Below are positions 34,590-45,900 of a DNA stretch of 64,000 bases, in pieces. The notes beneath the pieces were generated by a model. It had not been told where the DNA came from, did not search any database, and saw only the letters and a list, made by a program, of their open reading frames with translations. Source of the stretch: Stomoxys calcitrans (taxonomy: Eukaryota; Arthropoda; Insecta; Diptera; Muscidae); NCBI RefSeq assembly GCF_963082655.1, contig NC_081554.1:54746498-54810497 (forward strand). The letters are read 5' to 3'. Every line of letters begins with the position of its first letter. Positions within the stretch are counted from its first letter, which is position 1. The position numbers were made by a program, and so were the translations under genes.

Positions 34590-35100
34590 AAGTAACCTGC
34601 CTTAACTTTGGTTAAACCGAAGCCTTTCGGGTCGACGCAGTCCGAGTTAAGAGCGTGATCTACGAACGCGCATATAATAAAGTTGAGTAGCGAAACGGTC
34701 GGTAGGACGAGGAATATTCTATGGTGAGACCCGGAGAAGTCGAGGCTATTACTGAGAGGAAGTTGCAGGAGGTCAGTAAAGCTTTCGGTATTACAACAAG
34801 ACACACAGGACTATGAGCTCACTAACGTAAAATCGATGGGGCAAGTGGCGCCATGTGGGGAAGATGATGTCCGGCTTTCGCTTTCATTGTCCGGCTTTCG
34901 CGGCTAACAGACACTGGCACTTAGGGTGAGACACAATACCAGACTTTATGTCGTGGTAGGGAAAACAATCAGGGATTTTGTAAGCAACATGGAATTGCTG
35001 ACCTAAATATTTTTTTTTGAGCGCACAACATGCCCTATGTCCATAGTGGCATGGTGCGGATTAATATTTGCACCCTCCATTGAACCTAATCAAACCCATC
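34590..35100 (+). pseudogene. N4 family: 3'-terminal fragment
   Basis: Matches 60520-61480 in order: AACCGAAGCCTTTCGGGTCG, GACGCAGTCCGA, GGCTATTACTGAGAGGAAG, TTTCGCGGCTAACAGACACT and the 3' UTR with GAGCGCACAACA. It ends TTGAACCTAATCAAACC. Internal deletions and frameshifts are frequent. Confidence 0.75.
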
Positions 35101-36650
35101 TTGCCTTAATGAAATATCATCCCTTTTTCTCTGTGTACAAACAAATTCCTTCCACATAGTTTGCTGGGAAACCCTTCTTTATAGCTCCGCATACACTCAA
35201 TGTAAATGTAAATTTTTGTGTTTAAAGCAATAAAACTTGGCTACTGCTTCTTTTTTGGGCCAAAACACACCATTCATAGACAAAATCCACTCTGCTTGCA
35301 ACCAATAGTCGTTCTTCATGTTCATTACAAGTTAATAAAACAAATGGCTTAAACATCATATATAAACTATTCAAACAACGACAACGACAGCAAGTAGCAG
35401 CAATTCAGCTGCAAAGAATGTGTGGCAGGCAACATAAATAGAATTTTCCTACATTCAAGTCCATATACAAATGCAACAGAGTAGAACAGAGGGATTTATT
35501 TTCGGTTCAAGGAAAAAAAAGCCAAAAGAACTGTAGTAAAATTGGCAGGTATTCACACTCACTACACACTTCATCATAACATATACTTAAGTTTAATATA
35601 AGGAGATCTACATGTTTAGCATGTAGATGTATTCAAGGAAGAAATATATTGCAAGGAAAGGACCTCAGCTGCAAAATTACTTCACAGCAAATTGAGTTAA
35701 AAAGAAATAATTAGCAGTCAAAAAAAAGGGGGCAAATATTACAATGCCCCTTTTTCGTTATTAAAAGAATGTTAAAGGAATCTTTCTTAAACATTCATGT
35801 CATATAATTCTTTACTAGCAATAACCCCATTATCAAAAGTTATCGAACGGAGAATAGATGAGCACTTCCTTTGGGCACAACAATCCTTTTTTGTTTCCTT
35901 TTTATAAATAAAATACAAAAACTATTCTATACGAAACCCCATTAAAGGACAAAAAGTGGCAGAAATAAACTCCTTAGAGGACTGTGCTGAGAAAAACATT
36001 TCCGGAAACTTACCAAGTTGTTTGGAATCAACATGGAAAATCAACTAAAGTGAAGGCATTGTTTGCCGCTCCCACCAAAAAAACAAGTCCCGATCATATC
36101 TGGCCCCCAAAACAATACCCTGATGAAGACCAGCATACAACAAAAAATTGTAAGTCAGAACTTTTGATATCGACAAAAACCAACGAACAATAACAACTAC
36201 AACTATCGTTAAAAGTTCTAGCTGACCATCGACCACACAATACCCCAGCTTAATGGAGAAAACAAGTGAAACATGGCAACAATGAAAAAATCAAGAAACT
36301 TTGCCATTTAACTGTATAAAAAGTATATTAATTTAAATTTTACATAATCCCCCATAATCTACAAATGGAGAGTTTAAAACTGAAATTTTAACGGTAATTT
36401 ACACATCAGCTATTGCACTGAACTTAAATTGCCCAAATAAGCTTGATTGCAATAAGCGTCGACGGAGTCAAGAGTATTTGTTGCATAGGTTATAGTTTGG
36501 ACAATACGACAAACTTTTTAACCAGATGGATATCCTCCTCCTCTCCTTAGTGACTACCTGCAGCACTGGAGGTTCACTTCTTTTTCGAAACGTATAAGCT
36601 CGGCCTCATTGATGATCCTTCAATTTACGTTTTCCAAATTTAAACTATTT
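35101..36650. other. Region without supported gene
   Basis: About 1.5 kb of apparently unique sequence. The 69-aa ORF at 35984-36193 has no recognisable domain. No shared repeat is evident. Confidence 0.45.
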
Positions 36651-36681
36651 TTTATACCCACTACCATAGGATGGGGAGGAA
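36651..36681 (+). mobile_element. Family A 5'-end snippet
   Basis: TATACCCACTACCATAGGAT followed by GGGGAGG is the family A terminal hairpin; the rest is missing. Confidence 0.5.
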
Positions 36682-36885
36682 AAATCTACTATCTACTCCT
36701 ACCCATTGCCCACCAAAATACAGCACCATATAACATTACAGGTCTTGCAATTTTCGAATACAACGAGACCATTGTTATCTTGGTCCGGTAATGCTTGTTA
36801 CCGATTGCAATAACTATAATTCCAAAAATTTTACAATGTACTAAAATAATCCATCAAAACCAAGCTAAATTATGGTTGAAATGGC

Positions 36886-38885
36886 AGTGTCTTACTCAAG
36901 ACAATAAAGTGTCTTATACAAGACACTAAAGTGTCTTATACAAAATACTAAAGTGTCTTATACAAGACACTAAAGTGTCTTATACAAGACACTAAAGTGT
37001 CTTATACAAGACACTAAAGTGTCTTATACAAGACACTAAAGTGTCTTATACAAGACACTAAAGTGTCTTATACAAGACACTAAAGTGTCTTATACAAGAC
37101 ACTAAAGTGTCTTTTACATGACACTAAAGTGTCTTATACAAGATACTAAAGTGTCTTATACAAGATACTAAAGTGTTTTATACGATACACTAAAGTGTGT
37201 GTTGTGTGTTTTATTCAACACACGACACCAAAGTGTCTTATACAAGACACTAAAGAGTTTGGTACAAGACACTATTGTGTCTTATACAAGTTACTAAAGT
37301 GTCTCATACCATACACTAAAGTGTATCATCTAGTCAAATACACTAAACAAAATACATGATACTATTGTGTCTTACACAAGACACTATTGCGTCTTATACA
37401 AGACACTAAAGTGTTTTATACAAGATACTGAAGTGTCTAATACAAGACCCTAAAGTTTCTTATACAAGACACATAAATGTCTCATACAAGACATTAATAC
37501 GTTTGCTACAAGACACTAAAGTGCCTAATAGAAGACACTTAAGTATCTCATAATCGAGACCAAAGTGTCTTATATAAGACACTGAAGTGCCTTGAATAAG
37601 ACACTTTAGTGTTTCGTGTAAGACACTTTAGTGTCTCGTATAAGCCACTTTAGTGTCTTGTATAAGCCACATTAGTGTCTTGTAGAAGACACTTTAGTGT
37701 CTTGTATCAAACACTTTTGTGTCTTGTATAAGACACTTTAGTGTCTTTCGTGTATAAGATACTTTAGTGTCTTTCTAAGACACTTTAGTGTTTTGTATAA
37801 GACACTTTAGTGTCTTGTATAAAACACTTTAGTGTCTTGTATAAAGCACTTTATTGTCTTGTATAAGACAATAGAGTGTTTTGCATATGATACTTAAGTG
37901 TCTAGTATAAGACACATTAGGGCCCTTATAAGACTCTTTAGTGACCTGTATAAGTCACTTTAGTGTCTTGTATATGACACTCTTAAGGGTTTTGTATTAG
38001 ACACTTTAGTGTCCTGTACAAGACACTTTAGTGCCCTGTATAAGACACTTTAGTGTCCTGTAAAAGACACTTTGGTGTCTTGTATATGCACTTTAGTGTC
38101 TTGTATATGACACTTTAGTGTCTTGTATATGACACTTTCGTGTCTTGTATACGACACTTTAGTGTCTTGTATAAGATACTTTAGTGTCTTGTATAAGACA
38201 CTTTAGTGTCCTGTATATGACACTTTCGTGTCTTGTATACGACACTTTAGTGTCTTGTATAAGACACTTTCGTGTCTTGTATAAGATACTTTAGTGTCTT
38301 GTATATGACACTTTAGTGTCTTGTATATGACACTTTCGTGTCTTGTATACGACACTTTAGTGTCTTGTATAAAACACTTTCGTGTCTTGTATAAGATACT
38401 TTAGTGTCTTGTATAAGACACTTTAGTGTCCTGTATAAGACACTTTAGTGTCTTGTATAAGATACTTTAGTGTCTTATTTAAGACACTTTAGTGTCTTGT
38501 ATAAGACACTTTCGTGTCTTGTATAAGGCACTTTAGTGTCTTGTATAAAACACTTTAGTGTCTTGTATAAGACACTTTGGTGTCTTGTATAGGCACTTTA
38601 GTGTCTTGTATATGACACTTTAGTGTCTTGTATAAAACACTTTCGTGTCTTGTATACGACACTATAGTGTCTTGTATAAGACACTTTCGTGTCTTGTATA
38701 AGACACTTTAGTGTCTTGTATAAGACCCTTTAGTGTCTTGTACAAGACAATTTAGTGTCTTGTTTGAGACACTTTAGTGTCTTGTTTAAGACACTTTAGT
38801 GTCTTGTTTAAGACACTTTAGTGTCTTTTTTAAGACACTTTAGTGTCTTTTTTAAGACACTTTAGTGCCTTGTTTAAGACTCTCC
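36886..38885. repeat. 2-kb satellite of 22-bp palindromic units with inverted halves
   Basis: In the left part (about 36890-37570) the unit is GTGTCTTATACAAGACAC plus spacer TAAA. In the right part (about 37575-38880) it is GTGTCTTGTATAAGACAC plus TTTA, the exact reverse complement. Each unit is itself a nearly perfect palindrome, and the whole array is a large inverted repeat of unequal arms (about 0.68 and 1.3 kb). Homogeneity is highest at 36960-37130 and 38080-38870. Variants include TTTCGTGTC. Confidence 0.92.
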
Positions 38886-39849
38886 ATCGGCTCGGATAAG
38901 ACCACCCGCAATTAAAACTTTCATTTGCTATCTACTGTACAAAGGACACCTACCAGCAAGTTTTAGTCCTTTTAGTTCTTACTTTTTTCCAGTTTCATTC
39001 AATCCTTTTCGTTTTGTTTTTCTGCAAGAGTGGGTGTCTCATAATCCCCTAGTGCTTCAAGGACACGCGTATCTAAATCCCTTTGCAATAAGCTTTTGTG
39101 CCTGTTTTCTTTTGTATTATTGTATTACGTTCCTCCGAAATGTTATTGTCAACCAGAAAATTTATGAGACCATTTTGTTATTTGACTTTATTTTGCAAAT
39201 CATGTTTTTTTTTGTGGAAAAATAAGTTAACTACTGGAACTAAATTATATTTTATTTTTGTTGTTCACTCTGCATAAAATGCTGTGAGTTGTTTTTCCCA
39301 ATTCATAACAAATATGAAAAACACATATGCACAGCACATTTATGGGCCACAAAACAATTTTTAATGACATGCTGGTGGGAGGATGCGTAATGATGTGATG
39401 AAACCCAAAGAAAAAGAAAAGAAATTTGACTGCTGTATGTGGTATGAAATGTAATTATGACGTTGTCAAGGATTTAAAAAGGGGTTTTCTTGCTTTGGTT
39501 ATATAAGAAAAGTTTGTCTTTTGAATGAAACGCACAGAAAATTATCAAAGTCCTTTAGGTTTTTTTTTTAAGTCATTGCTTACGGGGATTAAGTGGTTTC
39601 TTGATGGTCAGGAAAAAAAAGAAAGAAAATTTTGTTAAATCAAGGGCGATAAAATTTTATAGGGAACAATAAAAAAATAAATGTATATGCTTTTATTGCT
39701 ACCGTAGGATAACAATAGCGTAGCCCAGCCCCTTTTGGTATCAAAACTATGCTGTAAGGTATTAATGTTATAAAGCATTGAATACCATTTAGTATTCAAT
39801 AAAGTTACAACGATAGATTTTGACGAAATACCATAGCTCAGGGTATGGT
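38886..39849. other. Unassigned spacer
   Basis: AT-rich, with no supported gene, shared repeat or RNA-like fold seen. Confidence 0.45.
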
Positions 39850-39958
39850 ATGATGGAAAACCACCAGTGAACAATTTTCTGATGGTCACGCCAGGATTCG
39901 AACCCAGGCGTACAGCGTCATAGGCGGACATACTAACCTCTGCGCTACGGTGGCCTCC
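39850..39958 (-). mobile_element. SINE head fragment
   Basis: The minus-strand head shows the GGAGGCCACCGTAGCGCAG start, the A and B boxes and the beginning of the body (GGTTTTCCATCATACC). The 3' part of the SINE is missing, which is unusual for a retroposed copy and suggests later deletion. Confidence 0.8.
39894..39947 (-). promoter_or_regulatory. Internal RNA polymerase III promoter of the SINE
   Basis: The best preserved boxes of all SINE copies here. The A box TAGCGCAGAGG (minus strand, 39947-39937) fits TRGCNNAGNNGG. The B box GGTTCGAATCC (39904-39894) matches the tRNA consensus. Spacing is as in tRNA genes. This indicates tRNA ancestry of the SINE; I do not see a foldable cloverleaf, so it is not a tRNA gene. 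Confidence 0.7.
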
Positions 39959-41514
39959 AAATTTGCATTTACCATACCTCAAGACAATCATTCCACTTGT
40001 GCGGTGACGAGCTCCAGAAAACTTATGCAAGCAAACGAGGCAGTACTTGTAGTTTTTGAATGAATAGAGTGTGGGTAATATGGATATCGTTAAACAAAAT
40101 TTTACACCTATTCGGCACTTAAATCTTACTCTCCAAAAGACTTAAAAAAAGTCCAAATTTGATCTAACACTCGTATTTTTTAGAAGTCTTAGTATTTTGA
40201 GTGCTCGTTTGTCAAATGTTTGTCTGCGTCATTCCTAGTTTTAATCTGATTTGTTGAGAATTTAAGTTAGAATATATGTCCACGAGTTTGGTATTTCGAT
40301 TCATTGGCAAAGTTATTTAAGAATTTTCAGCTTCTTAGCCCTGTTTTAAGTAATTCAGGTTTAAAGGTCAAAGGAAACGAAGGCAAATTTCCAATTTTCC
40401 TAAAGAAATCTAAGATAACTTGCCTTTAAATTTAAACAACACAAGAAACTTTTTTGTTTCTTTTTTTTTTTTTGTTTGAAGAAAAACTGTCACATAAATT
40501 TCATTTGTTCTCCTTTCCACTGCAAACCTTGAAATACATATACAGATTTTTTTTTGTTTAACTTTTTCTACAAAACTATACCATCGACCTTAACTAGTGC
40601 AATACTTTGCCATATCACTTTATATTTGCCGAGAACGTTTAACATTTGCTTTGACACATTTGTCGGCAGATTTTTTTTTTGCTTCTTCTTCTTTTGGGTC
40701 ACTTTGACTGTTCTGGTCATGTGCTGGCCAATTTGGAAACGCTCAGAGTACTCATGTCCTTTGCCATTTGTGGATATTTTGTGTTGTTGCAAGCGGTAGT
40801 GCCAGTGCCTGCGGCAGGAAATGCTATGTTTGTATGCGAATAAATAACAGGTGAGCCCTTTCCTTCCTTCTCGTTCGTCTGTCAGGTGATAGACAGTACC
40901 GGTAGCGTATACACATTGCAACGGTATATCATGGGCTTGAAGCGGTGATTTTATTGTGTGCTTTGTAAAAAGAGTCGTTTACACTTTGGGGTCGATTTTA
41001 TTTTTGCCACGTTATTTGGTCATATTGTTACAGTGAACATATAGGGGGGAGGGGGGGGTGGGCTGGTTTGGTGTTGGGGAAAAGGTATACAAAGACTAGA
41101 GAAAGACTGGTGAAATACTTAGAAAGCTGGGGATAAACTTAATGTTTGGCTTTAGTGGCAATCTGCAATCAGATTTCCTTAGATATGTTGGCTAATATGA
41201 TGCCAAAGGAAAATGCGTTCTAGTTTCTACCATTGAACCAGTCAGATTGCCTTAGAAAGCCAACACTGACGCAGTTGCGAAGATAAGGAGACATTTGAAC
41301 CTCATCTGTTCCTGTCCAGCGATAATAAAATTTAGGCTTAGATCCTCCATGCCATCTGAACCTTCATGGACTTATTGAGACAATGGGGTTACGATCTGGG
41401 TAACCATGTTAAGTTTCTCGAATTTTCGGGTTGGATAACCGCAATTGGAATGCAACCAGATAGCAGTCATCCCAAGGGTGGTGGGGTTTTCAAGATTTTC
41501 GGTCAAGCAGTGTT
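39959..41514. other. Region without supported gene
   Basis: It includes T-rich tracts (40455-40475) and a G-rich stretch (41044-41062). ORFs at 40554-40799 and 40568-40921 overlap on opposite strands and show no domain. Confidence 0.45.
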
Positions 41515-41665
41515 TACCAATGGAGACAATATGGATCTTAAATGAAAGTTATTTAGAATTAGAGTACGAATCTGATATAAAAATTTGGCCCTTTTGTGTC
41601 TGGGGACCATCCCACCACCGATAGGGACAATATGGAACTCAAATTGAAGGCCCTTAAGCACTACA
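41515..41665 (+). mobile_element. Family B fragment
   Basis: Two diverged units are present (GACAATATGGATCTTAAATG and GGGACAATATGGAACTCAAA), separated by GTCTGGGGACCATCCCACC. The sequence to the SINE at 41993 is not recognisable as B. Confidence 0.5.
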
Positions 41666-41992
41666 GAGACAAATTGCTGCAACCACTGCTATAAGGCTAA
41701 GGAAGCTTTCCCTGTGGTCATGCGGCGCTCTGACAATCAGAAGGAGATCCACCTTGGGTTCTAGTATCTTTGAGAACTTGTCTCATTTAGCGGATGTGAG
41801 CGTTCGCAAGTAGTTGGGCTGTTCAAAGCGATCTGGAAGATTCAACTGTAGGAACTAGAAGGCATCTTCATTCTCCTGATCCTGTGGTATAGCAATGGAC
41901 GAAAACGTCGATGAAGGTTCGATGGCAGACTACCACTTAAACGTAATCTAAATATTACCCAAACCTAAGACTAACCTAAACTTAAAATCCGA
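41666..41992. other. Unassigned spacer between family B relic and SINE
   Basis: No gene or repeat identified. A short CCTAA-like run (AATATTACCCAAACCTAAG...) appears at 41955-41985, similar to the tract beyond the SINE. Confidence 0.4.
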
Positions 41993-42288
41993 ATGCAAAT
42001 TTTACCCATGAACATTCCACTAAGGAACCAGGACAAACTTCTCACATATCAATGAGTGCAGTTCAATTCAAGTTTTAAGCTCAATGACAAGGGACCTCTT
42101 TTTTATAGCCGAGTCCGAACGGCGAGCCGCAGGCGACACCCCTTTGGAGAGAAGTTTTACATGGCATAGTACGTGACAAATATTGCCAGCATTAGGAGGG
42201 GAAAACCCTCGTGATGGTCTCCCCAGGATTCGAACCCAGGCGTTCAGCGTCATAAGCGGGCATGCTAACCTCTGTGCTAGGGTGGCCT
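41993..42288 (-). mobile_element. tRNA-derived SINE, full-length
   Basis: Minus strand, head to tail: CACCCTAGCACAGAGGTTAG (A box), CTGGGTTCGAATCC (B box), then a body with CTCTCCAAAGGGGTGTC and GGACTCGGCTATAAAAAAG, and a tail TTCCTTAGTGGAATGTTC ending in a CAAAATTTGCATTC segment. At about 296 bp it is one of two complete copies in the window. The CCTAA-rich tract starts directly at its head side. Confidence 0.85.
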
Positions 42289-42365
42289 GTAACCTGAACC
42301 TGAGCCTAACCTAAACCTTAACCTAACCTAACCCTCACTGCAGTAACCTAACCCTCACTGCAGTA
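42289..42365 (+). repeat. CCTAA-rich tract, left part
   Basis: Imperfect CCTAA/CCTAAA repeats, including a 20-bp direct duplication containing AACCCTCACTGCAG. It resembles insect TTAGG-type telomere repeats on the opposite strand, but also the CAACCTAACCTAACC tails of N4. The I-type element separates it from the larger tract at 46757. Confidence 0.75.
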
Positions 42366-42928
42366 ACTCTGATCATACTCTTGTTGACGAAAATGGCAAA
42401 CGAGAAAAATGCAATAATCAACCAAAATGTAACAACTGTCAAAAAGATCACAACAGTTTCTCGAAAGAATGCCCAGCTTATAAAAAAGAATACGCAATTC
42501 AAACCATACGTATCAAAGAAAAGAGAAGTATGTATGAAGCAAAAAAAGAATATGACAGACGAAATCCTCTCCCCACATCATATGCCAATGCAGCCATAGC
42601 AGTGTCACCACCAACAACAACATCCAAAGCATGCACATGCCCTTGCAAATGTCAACAAAGCAATGAAGTTAGACAAACTAATAGATCGGAGGAAGCAACA
42701 CCAACAAAAACATTGAAAGAAGCTCTCTCTTCTGTCTCTTCTATTCGAGAGGTAAAACAACCCAATGGATCAAAAATAGCTTTATTACCTAAAGGTTTAT
42801 CAAAGAGAAAAAAACGTGAGATCTCGAATGCTGAAAAGAAAAAGAAACGAAACACAAATGAAGGAGAAGCAAATGACATCACGGAAGGTGCACTGTCAAG
42901 TAACTCTAGTGTCTATGAAAATGAATGA
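42366..42928 (+). pseudogene. ORF1 (Gag-like nucleic-acid-binding protein), C-terminal part
   Basis: The frame of GAA TGC CCA is open from the element boundary to the TGA at 42926-42928, about 187 codons. Near its start it has a zinc knuckle CNNCQKDHNSFSKEC (CX2CX3HX6C), the last-knuckle spacing common in ORF1 proteins of Jockey and I elements. A basic, low-complexity tail with CTCPCKC and KGLSKRKKREISN follows. ORF1 proteins bind the element RNA and form the RNP. The N-terminal part and probably two more knuckles are lost with the 5' truncation, so this copy cannot supply a full ORF1. Another open frame from 42381 overlaps it but lacks these features. Confidence 0.75.
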
Positions 42929-45900
42929 TTACCAAATAATTCAATGGAACTGTAACGGATTTTCAAGCCATTTGAATGAAATTAAGTTACTACTTTCTAA
43001 AATTAACTGTCTTGCAATTTGTATCCAAGAAACTAGATTTAAATCAAACAATCATGTAACGCTACGTAACTTTACATGTTATCATAAGAATGTTAACACA
43101 TCACAAATAGCACACGGTGGAGTATGCATATATGTTAACAATACAGTTGAGTCCGAAGAGATCAACATAAATTCTGATATACAAGTAGTAGCAATTAAAA
43201 TTAAATTTCCTATTAAGTGTATTATATGCTCAATATATCTTCCCGGGTCAGAAAATATTTCTGAAAATGCTCTCAATAACATTGTAAATCAATTTAACCT
43301 CCCTTACATTATATTAGGAGATTTTAACGCCCACAATTCTATCTGGGGATCAGGAAGAACCGACGCCAGGGGAAAAGTTGTAAATAAATTTATTGATGAT
43401 AATGAACTTAATATTCTTAACAATATAGATTGCCCCACTCATTTTAGCCTTGCGTATAGAACATTTAGTCATATTGATCTGAGCCTTATATCACCCGTAA
43501 TTTCACAATATTTTGATTGGAATATCTGTGATGACCTACATAATAGCGACCATTACCCGATACAAATTAGATATAATGGGCACACCCCTTCCTTTCAACG
43601 TAGGCCAATGTGGAACATGCGGAAAGCAAATTGGGAAATGTTTGACTGCAATCTTAATAGACCATTTACCGAATTTAATGACATAGACGAAATCGAACAC
43701 TATATTACCGACACCATAATAGCCGCCGCCCAGAAATCCATACCATGCAGGAAACCGGAGTGTAGAGGAAGGGAAGTTCCTTGGTGGAACGAAAAGATAC
43801 GTTCTTTGATTAGAGAAAGAAGAAAGCTTCTTAAGCAGTTCAAGAGGAATATAACGTCGGAGAATTTGGCGAAATACCGCCATATTAAATCCAAAGTGCG
43901 GAAAGAAATCAGGGATAGCCGAAGAAGGACATGGGTGGAATTTTGCGAAAGCATAGACTTACGAACTCCATCTTCCCTCGTATACAGGAAGATAAGATCT
44001 CTGAATGGACGCTCCAGTAACCGACAGATAACAGCTATGGAGGATAATGGTACCTTGGAAACTGATCCGAAGAATATAGCTGATATATTGGCCCTAAATT
44101 TTTCTAATAATTCTTCCTCCCGAAATTTCTCACCACGATTCAGATCTTATGCGGCTACTCGGAATATAAGTTTGAACACCACGGATAACGCTGGGGTATA
44201 TAATATTCCTTTTTCTCTCATTGAATTCAGATCTGCTTTAAGATCATGTGGAGGGACTTCTCCTGGGCCTGACAACGTTAGATATGAAATGTTAAAGAAC
44301 TTGGATAGTAATTCGAGACAATACATACTGGACTTTTACAATTATATCTGGACAAGACAAGTGTTTCCTGCCAACTGGAGGAAGGCACTCGTAATACCGA
44401 TTCTGAAATCTGGTAAAGATCCTACGAATAAGGACAATTATCGGCCAATATCTCTTACAAACTGCCTCTGCAAGCTGTTTGAGAGAATGGTCAATAGGAG
44501 ACTAATTTGGGTGATTGAGAGAGGTAATGTACTTGACAGGAACCAATCGGGATTTCGGAGAAATAGAGGTACGGTCGACAACCTGGCGATACTACATTCG
44601 GACATCATGGAAAGTTTCTCTTGCAAGAAGGATTTGATTGCAGTTTTTTTTGATATGACAAAGGCATATGATCGTGTCTGGAGGGCCCTAATTCTTCAGA
44701 AGCTGAACTCTGCTATGGTGAATGGTAATATGGCTGCTTTTATCAGTAATTTTCTAAAGGAACGCATTTTTTGCACTGTGGTGGGAAACTCTCCCTCTGA
44801 ACAATATTGCCTTGAGAACGGAGTCCCTCAGGGATCCGTTCTCAGTGTGACACTCTTCCTATTGGCGATAGATTTCATTTTCGATAAGATTACGAGCGAT
44901 GTAAAGGCCCTACTTTACGCTGACGATCTGGTCATTTATAGTTCTGGTAAGAAAATTTCTGCGATAACGAATAAATTACAAAGGACCATCGACAAACTTG
45001 TAGCATGGACCGATACCAGTGGTTTTCAGTTTCATGAGGAGAAGACAGTAGCTATGAGATTTTCTGTACGAAGGAACGGCATGGTTGGAGATCTTTTTTT
45101 GAGATTGTCTGATAGAAACATTCAATTTGTAGACAACTACAAATTTTTGGGTGTGATCTTTGATAGAAAAATGACCTTTCATAACCATATTCTGCATATC
45201 AAGGCAAAGGCTAACTCGAAATTGAATATTCTCAAAATGTTAAGGTGCTCACAATTTGGGTCAGACCAACGGACACTACTAAGGATAATGAATTCGATAG
45301 TATTACCCACCATTGATTATGCCTCCATGATTTATTCATCTGCCTCGAAAACTCGTTTGAAACTTCTCGACCCGATATTAAACACCGCCTTGAGGTTATC
45401 TACAGGGGCTTTTAGGACTAGTCCAGTTATTTGTTTACAGGCAATCTCATCGTGTCCCCCACTACACATAAGGAGATTAGGACAACTGCTCAACTACACT
45501 CTCAAAATGCTCTCTGTAAAAGACCATCCTTTTTCGCAAATGCTTTTTGACAGACATAAGATTGACAGATTTATCTTAAAACCTCCAAGATATCATCCAT
45601 TGTACATAAGAGCACACAGAGAATTCAGGGAACTTACCTCGAAATATACTCTTGATATAGATAGTATTGAATCGATGAAGATACCTAATACACCACCTTG
45701 GACCTACCCTAATGTGAAAATTGATCTTTCACTTGCATACTGCAACAAGGACAATATGTCATCCACGGTACTTCGAAAACGCTACTTAGAGATGATGAAT
45801 ACGAAATATAGACACTATGTGCGTTATTATACAGATGGCTCAGTTATAAATGAAAAGGCTGGATTTGCAGTCCTTGGGGAGAACCTTACTGCATACGAAC

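Noticed and set aside
36886..38885. Possible CRISPR array (regular palindromic repeats)
   Set aside because: The spacers are a constant 4 bases, not unique 25-40 bp sequences. The genome is an insect, no cas genes exist, and the array flips orientation.
42381..42599. 72-aa ORF (MANEKNAIINQ...) as the real ORF1
   Set aside because: It is a different frame from the zinc-knuckle frame, which is longer, carries CX2CX3HX6C and ends at the ORF2 start.
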